From Torreya grandis (lineage: Eukaryota; Streptophyta; Pinopsida; Cupressales; Taxaceae): a DNA stretch of 64,000 nt. Numbering within the stretch: position 1 is the first letter of the stretch; the number at the start of each line of letters is the position of its first letter. The stretch covers positions 848,001-912,000 of the forward strand of contig JARHVA010003525.1 of NCBI GenBank assembly GCA_037957365.1, written 5' to 3'. Positions 1 through 11,416 of the stretch are shown one piece after another. Below the pieces are notes generated by a model that was given only the letters and a program-made list of their open reading frames with translations, did not search any database and was not told the DNA's origin. A program made the position numbers and the translations under genes.

Positions 1-1544
1 TATAATAGATACCCCTTACCCTATTCTTGGGGTTACATTCTCTAAAAGGTGCCACCTATAAATTGTATTGATTCCTAGCCTTGCCAAGATGAAGAAAATG
101 TGATCTGATAACATATTACTTTTGTCCAATGCTTAGAGGAGTATTGAAATAGTAGTCCAAATGTCCTTGACCCAATTCCTCATAAATGCTATTATAATTT
201 TGGTATGTAATTTCTTGTTCCATTATGTGATCTAGAACATGGTATGAAAGTGGTAAGAATGTTCTTTGTTCCTTCTACCCTAATAATAATGACATCAAGG
301 TAGTACTAGTAGTCTCCTATTTTGTTTAGGATTTTTCTTATACTTTCTAATAAATTTGGCATTGTAGTACCTTGTATAGCCTAAAATATTTGAGGATAGA
401 TGTCCTCACATATCCTATGGATTTAATTTTTGTATCTATGTAAAAAAATTAAAGAGGAGTCTTCTCCTACCCTATTTTTTAGGTCTTTAATCAAAGGTTA
501 CCATTATTGACCATAGGGATTGTATACTGTGCCCATGACTACATGTAATAAGTAAGACATCATATAAAAATTTATGTTAGTTGCTCTTTGATCAAGATGA
601 AGGATATGTGATTTTAATTTGGCATTGATAATTTACCCTAGTACCACTAGTTTGTTGAATGTCAATAATATATCTAACAACAAAACCCACTCAACCTAGA
701 TGTTTGTAAGATTGGAAAAATAATACAACATATTCAGTAAGGCTATATATATACTAATTCTAGTCCTAGATTTGATGATGTAATTATATGAGATAACCCC
801 TTTGGGATTCATCCTTTAGATTTTAGATAGCCATTATTTCATATTCTCATCTACTGTGTTATGCTTAAGATAAACATTGGCTAAAACTTGGTTGTAAGTG
901 GTTTCAAGTAAGGGGAGTCTAAGATATATTTCAAATTTCTTACCTGAGATATATGAAAAAACATTACTAACCTTTATAACATGCAATATATCTCCAAAAA
1001 TAGTTACATTAATAAATATAAATTAGAGTAGGCCAATGCACAACATTAAATTAGGTTTGGATACAACTCAGTGAAGGCCTTGTTCCTTGATTAGCCATAG
1101 ATTATCTATGTATTATTTATCCTCATGACACAGTTGGTCCTTAGTATAATATGGTTTTACAGACTCGACCTCTTTTTAGAGTGCTAAGTAATGTAGGAAT
1201 TTGAAATCTAATGCACTCCTCTTAAATACAATATCCATGTATTTGGGTCTTGATGTGAATGAGTAGGGAGAGGGAATTGGATATTTCCCCTATTTGATAG
1301 AATAAGCCATTATTATTTGATAACTACTATAATTATCTCTATAGACTAACTAGTTCATTGTGTGGTTGTTCACTAAAGAAATTAGGGATTTTGGTATGTT
1401 AGGGAGCTTGAAAATGTGATCATTATATTGAAAGAGTAATGATGAAGTGAATCCATCCTTTTCATATATTATTCCCAAGACTAAGTATTGAATGCATTCA
1501 TGCACCATTAATACCATTAATAAAATTTTATTTTTATTTATCAT
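1..1544 (-). pseudogene. Unrecognised ghost ORF of Y copy 1 (partial)
   Basis: Not recognised. On minus, a frame opens near 1544 (HECIQYLVLGIIYEKDG) and runs through IPKSLISLVNNHTMN toward the window start. It is interrupted by in-frame stops, several of them TAA or TAG. The same protein is readable in Y copy 2: FGDILHVIKVSNV here against FGDIFHVIKVNNV there, and TTYNQVLAN in both. Conservation at the protein level in two diverged copies supports a former coding sequence rather than chance. It lies just downstream of a TATA-bearing 5' region, where gag or an extra ORF1 would be expected. No protease, polymerase or zinc-knuckle motif is visible. Confidence 0.5.
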
Positions 1545-1776
1545 TTTTATTTGAACTTGTTACTCAACTTTGACAGGTTGGTTTGTTTGCCAAATGGTAG
1601 AATTTTGTTAAGTTCTTATGTTCAATCACTATTTTATGAATAGTTTTAAATTAATCATTGATTGATTCTTTTGCCATGTTATCAACCTTTTATATTCATA
1701 CCTTGGTTGTGTCCTATTTTTGAAAATGACACTTTTCCATATTTCATCAATTCAACTCTTTTAGCCTTTCATTATA

Positions 1777-1783
1777 ATTTATA
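1777..1783 (-). promoter_or_regulatory. TATA-like box of Y copy 1
   Basis: The minus strand reads GCATATAAATTATAATG. The equivalent place in Y copy 2 reads CATATAAAAGATAATG (61212-61218). The box is kept in both copies, about 930 bp inside the element edge and upstream of the ghost ORF, which fits an LTR promoter. Transcription itself is inferred. Confidence 0.45.
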
Positions 1784-2705
1784 TGCTCGATGGTCATGAA
1801 TCAATATGATCAATCCACATGGCATGATCTCGGTGGTGTGGGGACTCAGGATGTTTAAAGGCTCAAAGACTATTCAATGAACTATGTATGTCATAGTTGG
1901 TCCCAAGTAGTGGAAAGTAGACACATGGATGACCTTAGTGGCATGGGATTTTGGGACCTTATATCCATTTGATGATAGGTTTTAACTATGCTTTGTCTCT
2001 CTCGTAGTTGAGTTGAGATGTAAATGTTTCACACATTGATTGCTTAGAGAATCAAAGTGTGGAACCATTAGACTATAGAAAAAGGTATATTTAATCCTTT
2101 TGAGGTTCTATTTTGATAGAAATATTTCTAAGTGTTCAATCACTCGAAGTTCCAAGAACTCAGAGGTATTAAAATGTGGAGCCCTAACATCATTAAAATT
2201 TGTAGATGAAAAAGAGAAGTCTAGACATTGTCAGGTTTTCATAATGCTTAGAGGCTCAAAAAGTAAAAAAAACTTTGAATTTTGATAATTTTATAATAGC
2301 CTGATATTTCAAATGATGTGGGAATAAGACATATAGAAATATTCAGTAATTGAAGTGGGGCTTACTTGGGATGTTTAATAAATATCGATCAATGGTTCTA
2401 TGATTAAATAAAATAGATACAAAATTATGAAAAAATATTAATACCATTAGTTTATAAACCATAGTATAGAAAAAGAATTCATGAAAACCCAAGGTGTGTA
2501 ATAACTTAAGATATTAGTTCAAGCTTTGATTTTTATGGTTTGATTTATTGTAAATTTTGATTTTACAAGAGTAACCTTAGACTATGGATAAAGAAAAATT
2601 AGGAAAATGGACTTCTAAGGTTCATGTCTTCCTCAATTAAAGATTTTATCATAATGGGTCCTTATTTATAATTTGATAAAATGGGGTGTGTGTGATAGGG
2701 GCACA

Positions 2706-3563
2706 AAAAATGGTGACCTACAGGGGAAAACACCTCTTAGTATCTTGAGAACCCAAAATTTTAGTGACATATTATAAAAAACTTCATTTTGACTAAGAAA
2801 TAATAAGTAAATGAAGATCCCAAAATAAACTCTTATTTCTTCATGAAACAAACTAACCTATCCATTCCTTGGATTCTATGTGTGGTATAGTGAGATCAAT
2901 TTTCCATGGTTTTAAATTTTTTAATGAAGAGCTGAATAAACATTGTAGGTTTCATATTAAATTTTAATTGTCTAATAAAACAAAGCCTAGATATTGCTCT
3001 ACTTCCAGCTAGACATCCATATCCCCAATAGAGGTACCTATTATCCCACTCAAAGCCTTCCTATACTACCATACAGGTGTCCATATACCCAGTAGAGGTT
3101 TCTCAAATCATGCATCTTTCATCAGTTTGTAGGATTTTTTTACAACACATAGAAAATGGGTTGGGGACCACCTTGGATAATTTCATGAATAAGAAAATCT
3201 TATTTGTCAATATGTCCCTTTTAGTATATACCAAGTTCTATGTTTTATTATTCCATATCCAAGTTTTAGCATCTAATAGTGTTATGAATCTTTAGATGTG
3301 GATTTTTTTCTAAATTCACATGGATATATCAGAACAAGTCCCTAAAACTTAGAAAACTTACTATATCTAAGTAAAACTTAGCTTAGTCACAATACATACC
3401 TCAATACTAGACAATATTGTACTTTTACAATGAATCTACCTAGAAACTCGTGGTGCCATTTTATATGTCATCCCCTTTGTTTTGGCCTATCATTGTACTT
3501 TCATCTCAAGAAATTGGTAAGATAGTTTTTCATTTTAACCATTTAACCTAGAAATCATAATGA
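2706..3563. other. Unassigned AT-rich DNA
   Basis: Lies between the edge of Y copy 1 and the 105-bp direct repeat. Short open frames here show no recognisable domain. A loose internal repetition of a phrase about 'catccatatccccaatag' occurs near 3015 and 3081. Nothing else identifiable. Confidence 0.4.
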
Positions 3564-3669
3564 CTAATCTAAAAAACAAAATACTTAAAATAGGAAATCT
3601 AGCCTAGAAAGTAGTTAAAAAACTAATCTACTAAAATAAAAATGATGAAAACAAGAAAATTTAGCCTAT
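3564..3669 (+). repeat. 105-bp direct repeat, left copy
   Basis: The sequence from 'ctaatctaaaaaaca' to 'ttagcctat' recurs in the same orientation at 5149-5253 with about ten differences. The two copies flank the promoter-like segment 3674-5148. At about 105 bp they are far too long to be an integrase target duplication. Confidence 0.75.
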
Positions 3670-4284
3670 TACTTGTAGACATCCTATTTTAGCAACAACT
3701 GTGTTCAAATTAGACTTCAAATTAATTTATACTAATTAGTGTAAATTAAGCTTAGGAATCACTAAATGTCCCAATTTCATTCGTACATCAGACATTAGTG
3801 CTAAAAATTGTGTTGAGGCATCCTTATTTAGGGTATTATACTATATGAAATAGTAACCTCTCAAAAATTCATCTCCAATCAACTTGTGACCTAGTAAATT
3901 GATAGTTTGGCCTTTGAACCCATTAAGTGGGGTACTTAAACAATTCTTAAAGTGAAAAATTGCTAAGAAGAATAAATTAACTAAATAAATAAAATTAAAT
4001 GCTTAAGTGAAATTTACATGTGCAGTTAGTGAAAATGATTTAAATGAAAAATAAATTACAATAAAAATGAGGTCATGATGATGTCATCATCTTCAAAGTC
4101 AAGGAATTGAGAATATCTCCCCTAAAGCCTTAAATTCAAAAATGGAGAACCATGCTTAATAAATGGAATCTCTATTTGAAATATTAATTGCTTGTCCCCT
4201 CATTAACTCAACTAAGTTTAGTTTAAACTTAACCATGGTTAAATTTAACCTAATGAAACTTAGGTTAGAGTTAGTTTGGAAGGC

Positions 4285-4292
4285 TATAAATA
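4285..4292 (+). promoter_or_regulatory. TATA box
   Basis: TATAAATA in the context 'aaggctataaatacaatgc', a strong plant-type TATA box. It sits 29 bp upstream of a short C/A-rich leader and the 43-bp tandem array. A start of transcription about 30 bp downstream, near 4320, is inferred. Confidence 0.5.
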
Positions 4293-4320
4293 CAATGCTT
4301 CACCCATTATTCAACCACAC

Positions 4321-4555
4321 TTTTTTAGTGTAATGTTATTATGCTAAAATACCTTCAACAAGATTTTTTAGTTCAATGTTATTATGATAAAATACATTCA
4401 ACAAGATTTTTTATTGTAATGTTATTATGCTAAAATACCTTCATCAAGCTTTTTTAGTGTAATGTTATTATGCTAAAATACCTTCAACAAGCATTTTTTG
4501 TGTAAGATTATTATGCTAAAATACCTTTAAGAAGATTTTTTGGTGTAATGTTATG
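4321..4555 (+). repeat. 43-bp tandem repeat, about 5.4 copies
   Basis: The unit starts with a run of T followed by 'agtgtaatgttattatgc' and ends 'accttcaacaaga'. T-run starts fall at 4321, 4364, 4407, 4450, 4494 and 4536, giving periods of 43, 43, 43, 44 and 42. Units differ by a few substitutions each. Confidence 0.9.
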
Positions 4556-4603
4556 ATTCAAAAATAAATTTAAAGACCTTCTTTGTAGAGTTATAATTCT
4601 CAT

Positions 4604-5025
4604 TTGTTGAAGAGAGCCAAGCCAAGCCAAGCCAAAGCCAAAGACAAGCCCAACATTGCCAATGTGACAAGGAGAGATGATGCAAAGAACACCATTCCTA
4701 AAGATTCTTTGATCACATGACTGAGCACATCTATCCATGGCCAACATACAAATATTGCTCTCAATAAAGGTAAATAATGGTTATTTTGTCTTCTATTGAT
4801 AATTACTTATATTATTGTTGAAGAGAGCCAAGCCAAGCCAAGCCAAAGCCAAAGACAAGCCCAACATTGCCAATGTGACAAGGAGAGATGATGCAAAGAA
4901 CACCATTCCTAAAGATTCTTTGATCACATGACTGAGCACATCTATCCATGGCCAACATACAAATATTGCTCTCAATAAAGGTAAATAATGGTTATTTTGT
5001 CTTCTATTGATAATTACTTATATTA
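4604..5025 (+). repeat. 211-bp tandem duplication
   Basis: Units 4604-4814 and 4815-5025 appear identical by eye, in a window where most repeats are visibly diverged. Each holds a short 'gccaa' iteration (gccaagccaagccaagccaa) and ends in a T-rich stretch. The identity implies a recent duplication, gene conversion or an assembly effect. Small open frames on either strand inside the units show no known domain. Confidence 0.92.
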
Positions 5026-5148
5026 TTCTTTTACTCCTTGAGTGTCTAGGCTTGAGGTGATATTTATATTAGTGTGTTTTTGTTTGATTTCAATCATAAT
5101 AACACAATACTAATCTCCTTTATTAGATTCATATTGATCAAATAACAA

Positions 5149-5253
5149 CTAATATAAAAAATAAAATACTTAAAATAGGAAATCTATCCTAGAAAGAAAT
5201 TAAAAATTAATCTATTGAAAGCAAAATGTTGAAAATAAGAAAATATAGCCTAT
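5149..5253 (+). repeat. 105-bp direct repeat, right copy
   Basis: Partner of 3564-3669, in the same orientation. It lies just downstream (in the minus sense) of the X integrase end, so the repeat probably belongs to the X 3' region. Confidence 0.75.
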
Positions 5254-5284
5254 GATTAATCTAAATTTTACTCATAGTTTACTC

Positions 5285-6460
5285 TGGTGCATCTCTAGTT
5301 GGAATAACCATGAAGTAATGCTTCAAAAACTACATATTTACTAGAAAGGTGAGGTCTTAGACTTTAAGAAATTTAAATCTAAACACATTCTTACCAAGGA
5401 TTTATGATATTTGATATGGTACAATCCATAGGGGAGTGAACTTGTCATGCTATCCTTTCTTTTCTTGGGATTTATTCTATAAGAGCACGAGGTCTAAAAC
5501 CCTAAATTATTTAATTTTATATCTTTTATCAAACCATTGCTGGGTAATAACCTGATCTTTATTGAAGTTGTGTAGGGTTTCAGTTCTTACGTCTTCTATT
5601 TGAACTATATCCAATAGCCTAGACTATAATATTTTGTCTTCACCATATAATCTTGAATAAATTGGTATGTTGGTATCTTAAGAGTTATAAAAAAAATTGG
5701 TTGTTATCCATATAATATTATAAAAATTGAAGCTTCAAGATTTTATTTATGTTTGGTTATGTTATCTCATAATGCATATTTTTGCAAGAGATGCCATTCT
5801 CATGGTTTGTCTTGTGTTGATTTATTAATGACATCTACCAAATTTTTATTGGTGGATTCAACCACTCCATTCCCTTGTGGATAATAATTTTAAAATAATT
5901 TCACTATAATATGATTATAAAAGGTCCATTATATGAATTTAGATGACTATAAATCTATACCATTATCATAAACTATGGAAAAAGGGGTGCCAAAGCTGGT
6001 CACTATGTTTTCCTCTAAAAATTTGATGACATCAACTAATCTAGAATTTGTTTATTTCTACTGCTTCTATATGATGTAATAATCTATAGATGTGAGGATA
6101 AAATTGTTTCCTACTAAATATTTTGGGTTTATTACCCCAATAAAATCAAGATCCCACTAGGAAAAGGGATGTCCTTTAATAATTGACTATAAAGGCATAT
6201 CAACATTCACTTCCCTCTTATCAAACATCTAATATTCATGATAGAAATTGATGTGGTTGTGAGTGTCCTTGAATATTATGGCATATTAATACCCCATACT
6301 CAAAATATTATTAATGATAATATTTCTTGAGGGGTGTCTACTACCTATCCTTTGGTATGAGTCATCCAAGATATCCTTAGCTTCTTCTTTTGACATGTAT
6401 CTAAAATAGATATCTTCATAGATTTTTATATATAAGACTCCATTATTTATCATGTAGTGG
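5285..6460 (-). pseudogene. Integrase remnant of element X
   Basis: Would have inserted the cDNA of element X. In order on minus: an N-terminal zinc-binding region near 6400-6250 (THNHINFYHEY, with at least one cysteine lost); a core with WDLDFIGVINP near 6150 (first Asp); VYDNG near 5965 (second Asp); and YYPQGNGVVESTNK near 5860 (catalytic Glu in VES). A C-terminal part with DKRYKIK, GKNVFRFKFL and LKHYF ends near 5290. The D, D and E of the active site are all still readable, although several stops interrupt the frame. The chromodomain expected of chromoviruses is not seen. The match to plant non-chromoviral Ty3/gypsy integrase is strong. Confidence 0.85.
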
Positions 6461-6599
6461 GATTATTTAATCCTAAGAATTCATATTTTTCCTTTATTTA
6501 ATTTTAGAGGGCATGTACTTGTGAGCAAGTAATAAACTATTTGAGAGTACCATTCACCTCCAGTTATTTGAGTTTCATTGATTTGTTCAAAATTGATGC

Positions 6600-6990
6600 A
6601 TGGGTCAGTTTGGGTCATCAAATAGATAATACCCTAGCCTATTACCATTTTTTCAAGTTTGATCTCTAGATCAAACTCCTATAACTTTTCCATCCATTTA
6701 CCTCTCCTTTTACCTAATTCATTTTGTCCTAGAGTAAGTTTGATATCTGGGTTTAGAACAATGGTATACATTTTGTTTTGCAAGATGTAGTGCCTAAATT
6801 TTTTGATGGATTTAATCAAGGCATAAATTTTATTATCTATCATGGAATATATTAATTCAATATCCTTCATATTTATACTCATTAAAGTGATGGTATTTTC
6901 ATTACCTTCTACCTTTAGAATTAATACAACTATGGTATGTTCTGAAGTAAATGTATTGAGGTAAAAATCCTTATTGAAATATGGACTTAT
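6600..6990 (-). pseudogene. RNase H remnant of element X
   Basis: The stretch KKFRHYILQ, followed by a region ending in NELGKRRGKWM, matches the RNase H domain fused to Ty3/gypsy reverse transcriptase (family pattern LKKFRHYLL...RWMLLLQEFD). A 67-codon piece (6679-6882) is still open. It continues upstream without a clear gap into the reverse transcriptase. It would have degraded the RNA strand during reverse transcription. Confidence 0.82.
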
Positions 6991-7900
6991 CAGAACCAGG
7001 GCTTGAGAAATAGTAGTTTTGATATATTTGAAGGAATTTTAGGATTTTTTTTCCACTCTATCTTTACATATTGTTTCAACATAACATTCAATGGTTTCAT
7101 TATTTCAACAAAACTAGAAATGATTTTTTTGACAAAGTTGATCTTTTCAAAGAATGATTTTAACTCGATGATGTTGGGAAGTGTTAGCTTGGAGATGGAT
7201 TAGAATCTATCTAGATCAATGTAAATTATATATTTAGTGATAATATGACCCAATAAATTTCCCTAAATGACTTTAAATATGCTCTTCTTCGAGTTTAGGG
7301 AGACCCCATATCTTCCATATCTATCAAAGACTCTATGCAAGTGATCGACATGATCATTTCAATTTTTTGAAAACATAGTGAGATCATCCATGTAGATTAT
7401 AATAAATTAACCAACTAAACCTTTGAAGTAAAAATCCATGTTTATATGGAAGGTGAATCTTGCATTGATTTTGGATTTTTACAAATTCCAAAATCCACCT
7501 TCAAAGGTCTTGGTTAAATTAGAAGATAAGATGAAGACTATATTCACCACTAATGGGGAAATTTTGGATATAAAAGGATTTAATTTGGATAAGGATTAGG
7601 GATTAATACTCAGACCTATTATTTATACATGAGAATTATAACATATAATATGCTATATATGACTTACCTTTTAGATATGTGAGGGATATCCTGACACATG
7701 AACCTTATTTTGATCTATCCCCATTAAAATGGAGTGTTTGAATATGAGAAGGAATTTCAAATTATTGTTCATGCAATGCATATTATTGTTTAGTGGTGAA
7801 ATTATACACATCTACATGTGAAGGCACAAAGTCTACCTTTTCATTGGTGGCACTATACTCCATGATCATATGTTTCATTTTGGGTTCACATTCCACTCAA
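6991..7900 (-). pseudogene. Reverse transcriptase remnant of element X
   Basis: The catalytic box YMDDL is encoded at 7381-7395 and is intact. It is followed by HVDHLHRVFDRYG, VSLNSKKS, LLGHIITK and a thumb/connection part with LKSFFEKINFVKK and MKPLNVML, all characteristic of Ty3/gypsy polymerase. The upstream fingers region (7430-7900) is much harder to read, with several stops and probable frameshifts. The usual 'PFGL.NA.ATFQ' box is only faintly recognisable as ARFTFHINMDF. Confidence 0.82.
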
Positions 7901-7919
7901 ATTTGGTTGGGTATCCCCT

Positions 7920-8330
7920 TCCAAAGAAACCAAATGTTTATGAAAAGTTAGTGGCCGTGCACCTATTAAGAATTTTGTACCAATACCTACTCAAAAATAG
8001 GTTATAACCTTCTATAATGTTAATAACCAATATATCAATAGTCTATTTCACATGTGGTTCATACATTAGCTGGATGCGCATGCTGGTTAATTCTAAAACA
8101 TATGGTATCAAGGATTTATCTAATTAAATAACCACCCTCTTTGATTTTTTAGCAATTAGACCTAGTTTATGGAATACATCTATCAACATCACATTGGTTG
8201 ATGCTCTAAAATATACTAGACAATTATGTATATTCTTTTTTAACATTCTTATAATTAGTAGGAAAGGTGGTACTTCTAGTTTGTCTTTATATACCATCAC
8301 ATTTGTGTGTTCAACTTTGTATTTATCAGG
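7920..8330 (-). pseudogene. Aspartic protease remnant of element X
   Basis: Readable pieces are VPPFLLIIRMLKKNIHNC, then YFRASTNVMLIDVFHKLG, then a downstream part with ELTSMRIQLMYEP. The position of YFRAST matches the retropepsin active site (D-S/T-G-A), so the catalytic Asp is lost. The order linker, protease, reverse transcriptase fits Ty3/gypsy. One frameshift separates it from the linker. Confidence 0.65.
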
Positions 8331-8370
8331 GTGTTAAATATTTGAGAAACAATTCCCTTTATTTGGTGAT

Positions 8371-8590
8371 CTAGGCTAACTCATTTAGATAGATGTTAGC
8401 CTTAATCTTCTTCATATCTTCAATAATGTTGTATCCCCCTTTGTTAGGGGGTTCTATGGTTTGTGAATGTTCATCTCTCTTTGGAAGAGGTGGATTATTA
8501 TTATCCTTCAGAGTTGGAGTAGTATCAATATTATTTAGAGGTGTTAAAGTAGTCATAGTCTATCTACTCCTTAGATTATAATTATTCCTA
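8371..8590 (-). pseudogene. gag-protease linker of element X
   Basis: An open stretch of 61 codons contains YNIIEDMKKIKANIYLNELA. It resembles the conserved '(N)I(V/I)EDLKK.KANI.L.EL' segment found just upstream of protease in many plant Ty3/gypsy polyproteins. Preceded by a Pro/Asn-rich spacer. The function of this segment is not known to me. Confidence 0.6.
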
Positions 8591-9149
8591 GCTTGGTTAT
8601 ACTATTGGAAGACATGAATCTCATATCTATTGTCCTTTGGTTCATTATTTCCTTCTTATAGAAATAGAGAATAATATATTTTCAAAACCATTATTGTGCT
8701 TGGATGGCCTAAATCATTAGAAGAAGATGATTCCTTTTGATGTGTAGGATTTTCTTACCTCTTCCTCTTGTTGGAAGATTTCAAAAGTAGTGTAGAACTC
8801 GATAAAATATAATTATTCATGTTAGATAGTTTTATGAACTCAACACTAGTTTAGAAGAGATGCATCCATGATATTACTCTTAGGTATCTAATTAAATAGG
8901 GTTTTCTATTATTGATTATATTTAGACCTATTAAAAGGTGTGTTATATATCTAGAATCCAAAATTTTGGTTAGTATTATATCCACCTGTATTACCCATGC
9001 ATTTTTACATGTTCAAAAACTTGTCACTTAATTTTTATACAATCTTATGGATTGAATCCAATTAAATATTTGTGGAATAAAAATTAGTAGCATGTGTAGT
9101 AGTTGTATCAACTAGGGTCAAGGGCTGACTTTGACTTTATTGGTTGGAG

Positions 9150-9950
9150 GTAGATGCATAATTAATTAGGAAGCTAAGGTGTTGGTTGGTTAGAGTATGA
9201 CTTAAAGGAAATAAAATTTATAATTGGTTCTAGTTCTGGGCTATAGTATTCTGATTCATATTTGGGATTAGAGTGAATGCTATAAAAATTAGGCCAAGAT
9301 CAAGTGGGGCTAAGGATTACATATAGGGTTTTAGATAATTATCTATAATAATAGCTTTAGTGTAAGACAAAGTCAGTGAAATAATTCTAAGAGATTTGCA
9401 TAAGAACACAATAGAGATGGGATTTGGTGCATTTTTATACATCTCAAGGGTTAATGCCTCATTTGGTTGATAAGAAGTATCTAGTCTGCTATACATATTT
9501 TAAAGTTTGGCATTAAAATCTTGAATTATTTCATTGGGATCTTGCCTCATGTTGGCAAAGTGATGATAAATAACACTTGGACTAGTGACTTGGCCAAATT
9601 ATGCCAAGAAAGTGTCCTTGTAGTTAAGCCAGGTCATGATAGAACCTTTTATAACATTTAAGAATTAGTCATAGGCCACATCTTACAATGTGAAATGGAA
9701 TAATATACAAACCATGTTTTCATGGGTTACATTTAGTATCCCTAAAGCAATTTTGAAGGCCTTGATATGTTTGTCCACAATCCTTCCTTCTAAGGGAGAA
9801 AATATAGGGAATTATTTATCTAGGTTTTTAGGGAGATCATGCTTGACTCCAATAACATCTATAACAGAACCTCTTAGCCAAGGTTGGAGCCTAAGGGGGA
9901 GGTGGTGGAGGATTATTCAATTATTATTATTGTTGTTAGACCATTAGGAG
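9150..9950 (-). pseudogene. gag remnant of element X
   Basis: The minus frame reads FPIFSPLEGRIVDKHIKAF, then KGSIMTWLNYKDTFLA, FGQVTSPSVIYHHFANMRQ and DPNEIIQDFNAKL. This is the plant retrotransposon gag core (pattern 'W..L...F...F'). Further on, LDTSYQPNEALTLEMYKNA follows the usual alignment. Stops interrupt it, mostly TAA or TAG. A zinc knuckle could not be found in the more decayed region 8600-9150. Confidence 0.75.
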
Positions 9951-10925
9951 GATACTAAGATGAGGTTATATGTTTGGGGAGAATGATTAGGCTATAGGTC
10001 CTCTCCTAACAACCTTATCATACCTTACTTTTCCATGTATTTCTAAAGGTGGTATCATCAAATTATTATTTGAGGTAGATCTTGTTAACCTTCTAGGTTC
10101 TTCCAATGTAACTCAAAAAGACATTTCTCAAAAGATAGAGGTAGAGGTGCTGGCACTCCTTCTATCATCAGTTTTGGTATTTTTATTTTGTTGATGTGGG
10201 TTTTATGCACACCCCAGTAACCTTACAAGGTAGCCTCTAATATTTTAGGATCAATGAAAGATTTCACTCCAAGGCATGAGTTACTAGGTATTTAGTTTTA
10301 TAATAACTTGTTTGTGGAATAGAGGTGAATGATGTAGATTATTTACCATGGGTAAGTTGACTATGAATGAACCTAAATATATTTTAAGTGAGTGGAAGGT
10401 TGATGGTTTTAACTATAGTGGTCATGAATTCAAAACTAAAAAAGGAGGGAAGGGTAAGTCAAAAAAGAGGCTTGTGGAATACACAAGATGAAAACCCTTT
10501 AAGACCAACATTTAGACTAAATTAAGAAAAGAAATAAAAAGACCAATATTTGATTTATGATGATATAACACACTAATAATGAAACATAGTAAAAATTTAA
10601 AAGGAAATAAAACACAATATAATTAAACATGTACAAATAAAAGGTTGTCGCATTTACTAAATTGCTATTGCACATTAACAAGGTGGATTATAATTCACAT
10701 GTAAAAGATCCAAATTAGATATAAATTAAAATGAATAATTGTATTAAATAATATTTAAATCAAACAAAACCAAATAAATAAATTAACATAATGATAACAC
10801 GCCTCACACAATACACATAAATGGAAAAGAATCAAGATTTGCACACAAAGACCCAGTCAAGCAGAACTTCTTAGAATTTATTATTAACCTTAGTAGCCAA
10901 AAATATACTCCATTTAGAATTTAGA

Positions 10926-10927
<2 letters not shown>
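9951..10927. other. Unassigned stretch, probably leader of X and beyond
   Basis: No recognisable domain. The minus strand contains low-complexity Asn and Pro codons just upstream of the X gag (near 9900-9950), then nothing identifiable. No LTR edge was seen. Confidence 0.35.

Positions 10928-11001
<74 letters not shown>
10928..11001. repeat. (AT)37 microsatellite
   Basis: An uninterrupted alternating AT run of 74 bp. It can extrude as a cruciform and is prone to length change. It lies in unassigned DNA left of the Z 3' LTR. Confidence 0.97.
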
Positions 11002-11004
<3 letters not shown>

Positions 11005-11416
11005 GATGGGGATGCCTAATTAAAATTATAACTATACATTTGAAACCATGAAAAATATGTATGCCTCATGTACACATTTAGAACAACCTCTTCAGCTAAA
11101 AATACAATATACATGCATAGTAAATATAATGGAAACTAAATTTATACTTCAGTAATAACATGAAAATACATGATTATTTTTACATCAAGGTGTTGATGTG
11201 GCACTGTTAACTGAAGAGGTAAGTGAGGTGAGTGTAGTCATAATCAATGTAACTACTAGAGGTCCATATGGAATCAAAACATGGCCTATTGAAGTTTGAG
11301 TGATAATAAATATACGGAACTAAAAGCTTTGTGATGCTAGGGTGGAACTAATATTTGGTTGTATACATATAACTAAACTCAAATATATTTACTTGGATAT
11401 TATATCTAATTATAAA
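11002..11416. other. Unassigned flank left of element Z
   Basis: No feature recognised. If Z interrupted the ghost ORF of Y copy 2, the continuation of that frame should start here on minus. A stop-poor frame exists near 11150-11350 but I could not link it to Y. Confidence 0.3.

Larger units (their letters stand above)
1..2705 (-). mobile_element. Y-family LTR element, copy 1 (5' part, cut by window start)
   Basis: This segment matches, in the same order, the minus-strand sequence running from 62139 to 61109 and on from 48095 to about 46465. Both copies begin on the minus strand with TGTGCCCCTA and stop matching their neighbours exactly there, as expected of an LTR edge. About 930 bp in, both carry a TATA-like box, followed by a decayed open frame. 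No convincing primer binding site was found between the box and the frame, so the LTR end is undefined. Flank 2706-2710 does not match flank 62140-62144 and no polypurine tract lies beside it. The two copies are therefore more likely separate elements than the two LTRs of one. Confidence 0.55.
3674..5148 (+). mobile_element. Candidate LTR-like segment with its own promoter
   Basis: Begins TGTAGACATCC, close to the TGTAGACACC start of the W LTR. It contains TATAAATA on plus at 4285, then a 43-bp tandem array and a 211-bp tandem duplication. It lies beside the 3' end of element X but its TATA box points the other way, so it may be an unrelated solo LTR. I could not find a clear CA end or a 5-bp target duplication, so the class is uncertain. 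It could also be a promoter-bearing piece of another repeat. Confidence 0.3.
5280..9950 (-). mobile_element. Element X: decayed Ty3/gypsy retrotransposon
   Basis: The minus strand carries gag, protease, reverse transcriptase, RNase H and integrase remnants, in the Ty3/gypsy order (integrase last). There is no second RNase H between RNase H and integrase, unlike W. Neither LTR could be identified with confidence. The 3' side runs into the 105-bp repeat and the promoter-like segment. The 5' side fades into unassigned DNA near 10 kb. Frames are broken by stops and several frameshifts. Confidence 0.85.

Noticed and set aside
1..2705. Y copy 1 as the 3' LTR of Y copy 2
   Set aside because: No polypurine tract next to 2705, and the homology includes coding-like sequence. 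Two separate copies fit better, although a very long LTR cannot be excluded.
4321..4555. Regular array considered as CRISPR
   Set aside because: Units are contiguous 43-bp tandem repeats without unique spacers, in a plant nuclear context.
4511..4975. Two minus frames of 78 and 60 codons sharing the same protein
   Set aside because: They repeat only because the 211-bp unit is duplicated. Sequence is low complexity (gccaa iterations) with no domain.
10928..11001. AT run considered as an origin or matrix-attachment element
   Set aside because: A pure dinucleotide repeat with no supporting motifs; a microsatellite is sufficient.
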